Source: Pseudoxanthomonas dokdonensis
Lineage (GTDB): Bacteria; Pseudomonadota; Gammaproteobacteria; Xanthomonadales; Xanthomonadaceae
DNA: 64,000 nt
Direction of reading: 5' to 3'
Assembly: GCF_001431405.1 (NCBI RefSeq)
Contig: NZ_LDJL01000004.1
Coordinates: 1 to 64,000 of the forward strand
Part shown: one piece after another, positions 44,025-51,068 of the stretch
Numbering within the stretch: position 1 is the stretch's first letter
Layout: the number at the start of each line of letters is the position of its first letter
Made by a program: the position numbers and the translations under genes
The notes under the pieces: generated by a model
What the model was told of the DNA's origin: nothing
The model's input: the letters and a program-made list of their open reading frames with translations, nothing else
Database searches by the model: none

Positions 44025-45131
44025 ATGAGTGCCGTCGTCCGTCCCCGCAAACGTATCCGCCAGCCCGCCTTCAAGCGGTTGCTGGCGCCCGTCGTCGCCC
44101 CGGATGTATTTGATTTCTGGGCGTCCAGGCTCAATCGCAGCTGGTCCTGGGAGCGCCCGCTGGCGCGCCTGGTCAGCCGCCAGCGCGCTTCGCGCGACGC
44201 CATGACCCTGCTGTTCAAGCCCAATCGCAACTGGCAGCAGGGCTTCCGCGCCGGCCAGCATGTCTCGCTGACCGCCGAAGTCGACGGCGTGCGGATCACC
44301 CGCAGTTACAGCCTGGTTGAACCGCCGCGCGCGGACGGTTGCCTGGCGATCACCGTCAAGGCCATCGAAGGTGGCCGCCTCAGCCAGGCCTTGTGCCGGG
44401 CCGAACCGGGGCTGGTGGTGGAGCTGGGCAGCGTGTTCGGCGACATGCGGGTGGCCTCCAAGCCGCATGGCGACTATCTGTTGCTGGCCGCCGGCAGCGG
44501 CATCACGCCGTTGATGGCGATGACCCGGGCGCTGGCCGCCAAGGGCATGCCGGTGCCGGTAACGCTGGTGTACTGGGCGCGCCAGCGTGACGAACTGTGT
44601 TTTGTCGACGAACTGCGGACACTGGCCGCGCAGCATGCCAATTTCACGCTGCGCCTGATGTTGACCGGTGAAGCCGCCCAGGCGGCCGATGAAGCTGAAG
44701 GCCGCATCGACGCCGCGCTGGTGTCGGCGCTGGCGCTGGACCGCGAACAGACCCGGGTGATGGCCTGCGGCCCCGGTGGTTTCGTCGAAGCCGCGCGCGC
44801 CTTGCTGGACGGCCAGGTCAAATCGTTCCAGGCTGAAGCATTCACCCTGCCGCCGGTGAGCAATGTCGACAGCGGCAGCGTGCAGGTGCATCTGCGCCGT
44901 CGCGGCGTGCGGCTCGAGCTGCCGCGCGGCAGCTCGCTGCTGTCGGCACTGGAAGCGCAGGGCATCAAGCCGCCGTCGGGCTGCCGGATGGGCATCTGCA
45001 ATACCTGCGCCTGCGGCAAGGCCTCGGGCAGCGTGCGCCACCTGCCCAGTGGTGATCTGCAACACGAACCGCAACAGGCATTGAAGCTGTGCATCCACAG
45101 CGCTGCCACCGATCTGGAACTGGATCTGTAA
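44025..45131 (+). CDS. Ferredoxin reductase with 2Fe-2S domain, desaturase electron donor
   Basis: NAD(P)H-dependent electron donor. 368 residues in three parts: FAD-binding domain with RSYSL (93-97), NAD-binding domain with GSGITP (157-162) and CGPGGF, and a C-terminal plant-type 2Fe-2S ferredoxin with C320, C325, C328 and C356. Next to a desaturase it very likely supplies its electrons, as DesC does in Pseudomonas. The start at 44025 lies only 6 bp after TACAAT, so the mRNA may be leaderless. The stop shares one base with the desaturase start. Confidence 0.93.
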   Translation: MSAVVRPRKRIRQPAFKRLLAPVVAPDVFDFWASRLNRSWSWERPLARLVSRQRASRDAMTLLFKPNRNWQQGFRAGQHVSLTAEVDGVRITRSYSLVEPPRADGCLAITVKAIEGGRLSQALCRAEPGLVVELGSVFGDMRVASKPHGDYLLLAAGSGITPLMAMTRALAAKGMPVPVTLVYWARQRDELCFVDELRTLAAQHANFTLRLMLTGEAAQAADEAEGRIDAALVSALALDREQTRVMACGPGGFVEAARALLDGQVKSFQAEAFTLPPVSNVDSGSVQVHLRRRGVRLELPRGSSLLSALEAQGIKPPSGCRMGICNTCACGKASGSVRHLPSGDLQHEPQQALKLCIHSAATDLELDL

Positions 45132-46300
45132 TGTCGAAAACCGAACTCAGCGCCCGTCACAGGAACCGCGTACTCAGCCCGGCCGAGCTGGACGCCTTTG
45201 GCCAGGAGCTGGACGCCTTGCGCGCCCGTACCGTGGCCACTCTGGGCCAGCGCGATGCGCGCTACATCCGCAACATCGTCAAGGCGGTGCGCTACACCGA
45301 AGTCGCCGGACGCGGTCTGCTGTTCCTCGGCGCGTTCGTCCATAGCGTGCTGTTGCCGGCATGGATTGCCGGTGTGCTGCTGCTCGGCCTGTCCAAGATC
45401 CTGGAGAACATGGAGCTGGGTCACAACGTCATCCATGGCCAGTACGACTGGATGGGCGACCCGCAACTGCAGGGTTCGACCTACGAATGGGATATTGCCG
45501 GCACCGCTGAAAACTGGCGCAAGACCCACAACTTCCGTCACCACACCTACACCAACGTGCGCGGGCTGGATGACGACATCGGCTACGGCCTGCTGCGGAT
45601 CTTCCCGGAGCAGAAGTGGCGTCCGTTCTATCTGCTGCAGGCACCGATAGCGGTGGTGTTCGCGCTGCTGTTCGAATGGGGCGTGGCGATCCAGGACGTC
45701 AAGATTGGTCGCCTGTTCGCCGGCAAGATGAGCTTCAAGCAGTTCCGCGCCAAGTTCCGTCCGGTTGGACGCAAGATCAGCCGCCAGCTGATCAAGGATT
45801 ACCTGGTGTTCCCGCTGCTGGCCGGTCCGTTCTTCCTGCCGGTGCTGCTGGGCAACGTGGTCGCCAACGTGATCCGCAACGTCTGGACCTTCACCATCAT
45901 CTTCTGCGGCCACTTCACTGCCAACGCGGAAACCTTCCCCAAGGAAGTGATCAAGAACGAATCGCGTGGCCACTGGTACATGCGCCAGCTGCGGGGTTCC
46001 TCGAACATCGGTGGCGGCAAGGTGATCGACGTGCTGTCAGGCAACCTGAGCCACCAGATCGAACATCATTTCTACCCCGACATCCCGGCCAACCGCTATG
46101 CGGAAATGGCAGTCGATGTGCGCGACATCTGTGCGCGCTACGGCCAGCACTACAACACCGGTTCCTTGCCGCGGCAGTGCTGGCAGGTGACCTGGCGGAT
46201 CCTGCGCCACTCGCTGCCCAGCCGCGCCCCGCGCGCGCTGCCGCTGATGCGGGCCCAGGCCGCGGCGGCCAGCCTGATCTCCTCCGACCTGCGTAGCTGA
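45131..46300 (+). CDS. Membrane fatty acid (acyl-CoA) desaturase, DesB-like
   Basis: Diiron membrane desaturase that adds a double bond to existing acyl chains using oxygen. The 389 residues have all three histidine boxes: H98-x3-H102 (GHNVIHGQYD), H133-x3-H137-H138 (THNFRHH) and H308-x3-H312-H313 (HQIEHH). Several membrane segments lie near 62-92, 168-185 and 225-262. The ATG shares one base with the upstream stop, so it is coupled to its reductase. Probably controlled by the divergent TetR protein. Confidence 0.93.
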   Translation: MSKTELSARHRNRVLSPAELDAFGQELDALRARTVATLGQRDARYIRNIVKAVRYTEVAGRGLLFLGAFVHSVLLPAWIAGVLLLGLSKILENMELGHNVIHGQYDWMGDPQLQGSTYEWDIAGTAENWRKTHNFRHHTYTNVRGLDDDIGYGLLRIFPEQKWRPFYLLQAPIAVVFALLFEWGVAIQDVKIGRLFAGKMSFKQFRAKFRPVGRKISRQLIKDYLVFPLLAGPFFLPVLLGNVVANVIRNVWTFTIIFCGHFTANAETFPKEVIKNESRGHWYMRQLRGSSNIGGGKVIDVLSGNLSHQIEHHFYPDIPANRYAEMAVDVRDICARYGQHYNTGSLPRQCWQVTWRILRHSLPSRAPRALPLMRAQAAAASLISSDLRS

Positions 46301-46372
46301 GCCGCCCGTCGCAAGCGCTGAGATGGGGCCGCGCCATGCTGGCGTCCGCCCCATCAACCAGCAGGTAAGCGC

Positions 46373-46690
46373 GTGCAGTGGACGATCTTGCGGAAATTCT
46401 TGCCTTCATTCGCCTGCCTTGGGCTGGCGTTGCTGTGTACCTGGCTGCCTGCTGACGGCCAGGGCGCGCCGATCACCGGTGCCGCGACGTTGGCAGCGTG
46501 GCAGGGCTGGATCATCGCTGCGTGCCTGCTGCTTGCCGTCGTCTCCGCTGCCTGGGCATGGCGGCAGCGGCGTTATCTGCTCCACGCCGATCCCTATCTC
46601 TGCCGCTGTGGCGGACTGCTGGCCCCAGTGATGCAGGGGCGCACCAGCCGTCGTTGCCGTAGCTGCGGGCGCGCTTACCTGCTGCGCTGA
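46373..46690 (+). CDS. Small membrane protein with possible zinc ribbon
   Basis: 105 residues, unrecognised. Two hydrophobic segments (about 7-26 and 45-62), then a cytoplasmic-looking tail with CRCG and CRSCG (C77, C79 and C95, C98), which could form a zinc ribbon. GTG start at 46373; no strong ribosome-binding site. Codon use looks normal for the region and the frame is open, but support is weak. It follows the desaturase by 72 bp on the same strand. Confidence 0.5.
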   Translation: MQWTILRKFLPSFACLGLALLCTWLPADGQGAPITGAATLAAWQGWIIAACLLLAVVSAAWAWRQRRYLLHADPYLCRCGGLLAPVMQGRTSRRCRSCGRAYLLR

Positions 46691-46799
46691 GCCGGGGCCG
46701 CGAATTGATTAGCGGCCTTGCCCAGTCGCGATCCGGCTCGCCCGGAAGCCTGCTTGGTCAGAGCCTGCCCAATAGACAGCCCGCTCAATCCAGGCCCGT

Positions 46800-48644
46800 T
46801 CAATCCAGGAACTGCAGCTTGGCCAGTTCCGCATACAGGCCGCCTTCGGCCAGCAGTTGCTCGTGGGTGCCCTGGGCGACGATGCGACCGCGGTCCATGA
46901 CCACGATGCGATCGGCCTGCAGGATGGTGGCCAGGCGATGGGCGATGACCAGCGTGGTCCGGCCCTGCATCAGCCGTTGCAGCGCATGCTGTACCGCGCG
47001 CTCGCTCTGTGCATCCAAGGCGCTGGTGGCTTCATCCAGCAACAGCACCGGCGCGTCTTTCAGCAACGCGCGGGCGATGGCGATGCGTTGCTGCTGGCCA
47101 CCGGACAGGCGTGCACCGCGTTCGCCCAGCTGGCTGTCGAAACCTTCCGGCAATTCGTCGATGAAATCGAGCGCTTCGGCATCCGCTGCGGCCTGTCGTA
47201 CCTGTGCGTCGGTGGCCTGCAGGCGGCCATAGCGGATGTTGTCGGCGGCACTGGCGGCAAAGATGGTCGGATGTTGCGGCACCAGACCGACTTGTTCGCG
47301 CAATTGCGCCGGGTCCAGCTGGCGTAGATCGACGCCATCGAAACGTATGCGTCCGCTCTGGGCGTCATGGAAGCGCAGCAGCATGGCCAGCACGGTGCTC
47401 TTGCCGGCGCCGGAAGGGCCGACCAGGGCAACCGTCTCGCCCGGCACGACATGCAGGTTGAAGCCATCCAGCGCCGGCATTTCCGGCCGCGACGGGTAAT
47501 GGAACACCACGTCCTCGAAGCGGATTTCACCGCGCACCGGTTGCGCCAATGCATGCTGTTGCCCATCGCCCGGCGCGGTGATCCGCGGGGTTTCCTGCAG
47601 CAGCTCGGCGATCCGGCCCATGCCGCCGGCAGCACGTTGCAGCTCGTTCCACACTTCCGCCAGGGCACCGACCGAACCGCCGCCAATCAGCGCGTACAGC
47701 ACGAACTGGCCGAGCGTGCCGGCACTCATCTTGCCGCTGATCACGTCATGCGCGCCGGACCACAGCACCAGGGTGATGGCGCCGAAGATCAGGGTGATCG
47801 CCGCCGCAGTCACCCAGGCCTGCGCGCGGATCCGCTTGCGCGCGGTTTCCACCGCAATCGCGATGGCTTCGCCAAAGCGGCCGCGTTCGTAGGGTTCGCG
47901 CGCGTGCGCCTGCACCGTGCGCACCGCGCCCAGGGTTTCATTGGCCAACGCATTGGCATCGGCGACCCGGTCCTGGCTGGCGCGCGAGGCCTTGCCCAGG
48001 CGCCGCGAGCCGAGCACGATCGGCAACACCGCCAGCGGGATGCCAATCAGCGCGAACGCCGCCAGCCGCGGGCTGGTGACGAACAACATCGCCAGGCTGC
48101 CGATCACGGTGACCGTGCTGCGCAGGGCCACCGACATGCTGGTGGCGACCACGCTGCGCAGCAGTTCGCTGTCGGTGGTCAGGCGCGAGACCAGTTCGCC
48201 GCTGCGGCTGCGGTCATGGAATTCGGCGTCCAGCCCGATCAGGTGTCCGTACAGTTGCTGGCGCAGATCGGCAACGACTTTTTCGCCGAGCAGCGAGACA
48301 AAGTAGAAACGTGCCGCGCTGGCCAAGGCCAGTACCACCGCGACCGCGAACAGGAACAGGAACGCACGATTGACGTTGCTGCCGTCGCTGAAGCCATGAT
48401 CAATCATCTGCTTGAACGCCGGCGGCAGGCTCAAGGTAGCGGCCGAGGCCAGGCCCAATGCCAGCAGCCACGCGCTGAACAGGCCCATGTGGCGGCGGAT
48501 GAACGGCCACAGCGCCCGCAAGGTTCCGAGTCTGGCCTTGGCCGGCGGCGCGGCGGTGGTGCTCTGCGCCGCCAGCGGCGACGGATCGTCGAGCTGGGAG
48601 GCGGCGGTGGTCGGCGTGGCCGGGGCGGGAGACAACTCAGTCAT
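46800..48644 (-). CDS. MsbA-like ABC exporter (fused permease and ATPase)
   Basis: Half-transporter of the ABCB family. The 614 residues comprise an N-terminal Ala/Pro/Thr-rich leader (about 35 residues), six membrane helices (about 45-330) and an ATPase domain with Walker A GPSGAGKST, signature LSGGQQQR, Walker B VLLLDEATSALD and H-loop IAHRLAT. It would work as a homodimer and export lipids or amphipathic compounds; substrate not identifiable. The start at 48644 lies 8 bp inside the end of the yigZ frame, so translation may be coupled to it. Last gene of the sigma factor operon. Confidence 0.92.
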   Translation of the reverse strand: MTELSPAPATPTTAASQLDDPSPLAAQSTTAAPPAKARLGTLRALWPFIRRHMGLFSAWLLALGLASAATLSLPPAFKQMIDHGFSDGSNVNRAFLFLFAVAVVLALASAARFYFVSLLGEKVVADLRQQLYGHLIGLDAEFHDRSRSGELVSRLTTDSELLRSVVATSMSVALRSTVTVIGSLAMLFVTSPRLAAFALIGIPLAVLPIVLGSRRLGKASRASQDRVADANALANETLGAVRTVQAHAREPYERGRFGEAIAIAVETARKRIRAQAWVTAAAITLIFGAITLVLWSGAHDVISGKMSAGTLGQFVLYALIGGGSVGALAEVWNELQRAAGGMGRIAELLQETPRITAPGDGQQHALAQPVRGEIRFEDVVFHYPSRPEMPALDGFNLHVVPGETVALVGPSGAGKSTVLAMLLRFHDAQSGRIRFDGVDLRQLDPAQLREQVGLVPQHPTIFAASAADNIRYGRLQATDAQVRQAAADAEALDFIDELPEGFDSQLGERGARLSGGQQQRIAIARALLKDAPVLLLDEATSALDAQSERAVQHALQRLMQGRTTLVIAHRLATILQADRIVVMDRGRIVAQGTHEQLLAEGGLYAELAKLQFLD

Positions 48645-49233
48645 GGGATTCCAGTGGCGACAGCCGTACCCGGTCACGGGTGGCGTCGCGAAGACGGGTT
48701 TTCAAGGTGTCGACATCGGTTTGCGCCACGCTGACCTGCAATACCGCGCCATGTTCGTCGAAATCCTCGCGTTGCTTCAACGCCTCCAGCGAGGCCAGTT
48801 GCGCGTGGACATGGCCCAGTTCATCGAATGGACAACTGATCCGCAGCATCTGCATGGCAATCAGCTCGCGGCGTTCGGCGCTGCGCAGGCATTCGGCAGC
48901 GCTGCCGCCATACGCACGCACAAGCCCACCGGCACCCAGTTTGATACCGCCGTACCAGCGGGTCACCACGGCCATCACCTGGTCGTAGCCCTAGCCATCG
49001 ATGGCGGCCAGAATCGGGCGACCTGCGGTGCCGGCCGGCTCGCCATCGTCACTGGAGCGGTATTCATCGCCGATCCGGTAGGCCCAGCAGTTGTGGGTAG
49101 CAGCGGGGTCGGCAATCTGCTGCAGCCACGCCATCGCCTGCTCGGCCGAGGTCACCGGCGCGGCCTGGGCCAGGAAGCGGCTGTGCTTGACCTCCAGCAG
49201 ATGCGAGGCGGTGGCGACCAGGGTGTGGCTCAT
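48637..49233 (-). pseudogene. yigZ: YigZ/IMPACT-family gene with an in-frame amber codon
   Basis: The frame from 49233 encodes the IMPACT-family core (RSSDDGEPAGTAGRPILAAIDG), hits TAG at 48991-48993, and then continues in the same frame with the rest of the conserved domain (GYDQVMAVVTRWYGGIKLGAGG, here split by the stop before GYDQ) and the C-terminal domain to 48637. Without the TAG it would be a normal 198-residue protein. One base change (CAG to TAG) explains it. The second half shows no decay, so the mutation is recent, suppressed, or a sequencing error. Its ATG overlaps the upstream stop (ATGA). Confidence 0.88.
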
Positions 49234-50333
49234 TGTTGCGCGGGTGAATCAGCCAGGGTGCGCAGATCATCGGGCAACGGGTGCTGCGGATGCGCCTGCA
49301 GGAACAGCCGCAGGCTCTCGCGCGCGCCGACCTCGTCCTGCAGCTTGAGTCGGAGCCGGATCTGCTGCAGCCAATGCTCGGCGGACAGCCGTGTGTCATC
49401 GGCCACGCTGGCGCCGGCTACCTGTGATGGCGCGATCGCGGACTCCGGCACGACTGCAGCGGGTGCCGCATACGCCTGCGCTGCCTGCGCGCGCGTGCGT
49501 TCGACATCGACGGTGGCCGCATCCGATTGCCGCTTGGTAGCGGCGGCATCGGCACGGGCGGCGGCTGCCTGGATGGGCTCGGCCGGCGATTCGGCGAGAT
49601 CGGCATCGGCTTCGATGGCCATCGCCGTGGCCGGCGCTGGCGGTGCATGGACATCGACAGGGCGTGATTCGGTCGCGGCAATGGCTGGCGCGGGCGGTGC
49701 AGGCGGTGGTGGGGGCGGCGGAGCCTTTTCCGCCAGTTCACGGCCAGTGCTGTTGCGCTCGGCATCCGCTGCTGGTGGTGCGGCCGGTGCGGTTGCCCGC
49801 GCGCTGGCCGGTGCAGGCGCTTCCTTTGCTGCCGACGGCTCCGGCACGGCGCCAGTGAGCGCTTTCAAGGGCGGCGGGGCACCGGGATCGGATGCGGCGG
49901 TGCCGGCTGCCGGTTCCGGTGGGGCGACCGTGGCCGGTGCTGCAGTGTTGCCGGCGACTGTCCCGGCAGCGCTGTCGTCGTCCGGCTTGCCAGCGGCTTC
50001 AACCGGCGCGTCGGCAACCGCTGCGGGCGGCGGCGCGGCCGGCGATGCTTCAGCGGCCTGCCGTGCCATTGCCGCTTCGCTGGTCGTTGCCGGTCTGTCG
50101 ACCGGACGCAGTTGCCAGGCCAGGCCAACCGCCAGCAGCGCCGAGGCCGCTATACCCAGTCCGATCGGCCAGCGGCGGCGGACCGGTGACCGCGCGGCGA
50201 CGGCGTCGTGGGCGGCGGCGAGGATGCGGTGGTCCAGTTGCGGCGATGGCGAGCCATGCGGGCCCAACCGAGCCAGTTGCTCGGCCAGTTCGCGCTCCTC
50301 GGCGTTCAGCGGTTCGGGCGGCAGCCGGTTCAT
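49230..50333 (-). CDS. Putative anti-sigma membrane protein, Ala/Pro-rich
   Basis: 367 residues. Short cytoplasmic N terminus (1 to about 53; LNAEERELAEQLARLGPHG), one membrane helix (about 54-73, IGLGIAASALLAVGLAW), a very long low-complexity Ala/Pro segment with a run of eight prolines, and a C-terminal helical region (about 315-365, AEHWLQQIRLRLKLQDEVGA). It is coupled by ATGA to an ECF sigma factor upstream, so an anti-sigma role is inferred; no zinc-binding HxxxCxxC motif is present. Bias in composition makes homology hard to judge. Confidence 0.7.
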   Translation of the reverse strand: MNRLPPEPLNAEERELAEQLARLGPHGSPSPQLDHRILAAAHDAVAARSPVRRRWPIGLGIAASALLAVGLAWQLRPVDRPATTSEAAMARQAAEASPAAPPPAAVADAPVEAAGKPDDDSAAGTVAGNTAAPATVAPPEPAAGTAASDPGAPPPLKALTGAVPEPSAAKEAPAPASARATAPAAPPAADAERNSTGRELAEKAPPPPPPPAPPAPAIAATESRPVDVHAPPAPATAMAIEADADLAESPAEPIQAAAARADAAATKRQSDAATVDVERTRAQAAQAYAAPAAVVPESAIAPSQVAGASVADDTRLSAEHWLQQIRLRLKLQDEVGARESLRLFLQAHPQHPLPDDLRTLADSPAQQ

Positions 50334-50986
50334 TCGCTCAACCTCGCACGCAGTTTGTCCATCGCATAGCGCAATCTCGATTTGACCGTCTCGCGGCCGG
50401 TCGCGGTGATCTCGGCAATCTGCTCCAGGCTCAGTTCCTGCTCCAGCCGCAGCTGCAGCACCAGCCGCTGGTCTTCCGGCAGTGCTTCGATGGCCAGCTG
50501 CAGCCGCCGCCGTTGTTCGAAGGCCGACAGCTGTCGTTCCGGCGTATCCGGGTCCGGCACCTGCGCGGTGCGCTGATCGGCATCGGCCGGAGCGGGTGGA
50601 CGATGCCGTGCGGCACGCCAGTGGTCGTTCAGTCGATTGTGGGCAATGCGGTACATCCAGGTGCTGAAGGCAGCCTCGGGTTTCCAGCTGGCACGTGCGC
50701 TGATGACGCGCTGCCAGACATCCTGGAACAGCTCGTCGGCGAGCGCCGGTTGCCGGCACTGGCGCAGCAGGAAGCGGTACAGCGGGCCACGATGGCGGCT
50801 GTACAGTTGTTCGAAGGCCGCGGCGTCGCCGCCGGCATAGGCCAGCATCAGGTCTTCGTCGGTGGGGTCGGCAAGTGCGTCCAAGACAGGCAGGGTAAGC
50901 GTTGCCGGCGCTGGCGGGAAGCTCGGCCAGGCGGCTGGCGGGTCCGGGCCGGTTGGCCGGAGCACACTGTGCGAAGCGGTCTGCAT
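50330..50986 (-). CDS. ECF-type RNA polymerase sigma factor
   Basis: 218-residue ECF sigma factor. Region 2 (LYSRHRGPLYRFLLRQC ... ADELFQDVWQRVI, FSTWMYRIAHNRLNDHWR) and region 4 (LSLEQIAEITATGRETVKSRLRYAMDKL) are clear. The first 35 residues are a non-conserved Pro/Ala-rich extension. The ATG at 50986 is used; a GTG three codons upstream is possible. First gene of an overlapping set: sigma factor, membrane protein, yigZ, ABC exporter. Distinct from the rpoE system at 25285. Confidence 0.9.
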   Translation of the reverse strand: MQTASHSVLRPTGPDPPAAWPSFPPAPATLTLPVLDALADPTDEDLMLAYAGGDAAAFEQLYSRHRGPLYRFLLRQCRQPALADELFQDVWQRVISARASWKPEAAFSTWMYRIAHNRLNDHWRAARHRPPAPADADQRTAQVPDPDTPERQLSAFEQRRRLQLAIEALPEDQRLVLQLRLEQELSLEQIAEITATGRETVKSRLRYAMDKLRARLSE

Positions 50987-51068
50987 CGAAGTCACAACGG
51001 CTGGCGGCCGCCGGCGGGGTTATCGTTCCATCTCACATTTGTCTCCGCTCGCGTTATTCTGGGGCCGA

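Noticed and set aside
46780..46808. Short direct repeat (TCAATCCAGG twice) between the zinc-ribbon gene and the ABC exporter
   Set aside because: Two 10-base copies partly inside the exporter's 3' end; too short and too few to be meaningful.
47367..50385. Long plus-strand open frames over the ABC exporter, yigZ and the Ala/Pro-rich gene
   Set aside because: They are antisense to recognisable domains (Walker A/B, IMPACT core) and are rich in His/Arg/Gln or Gly/Ala/Ser repeats typical of shadow frames.
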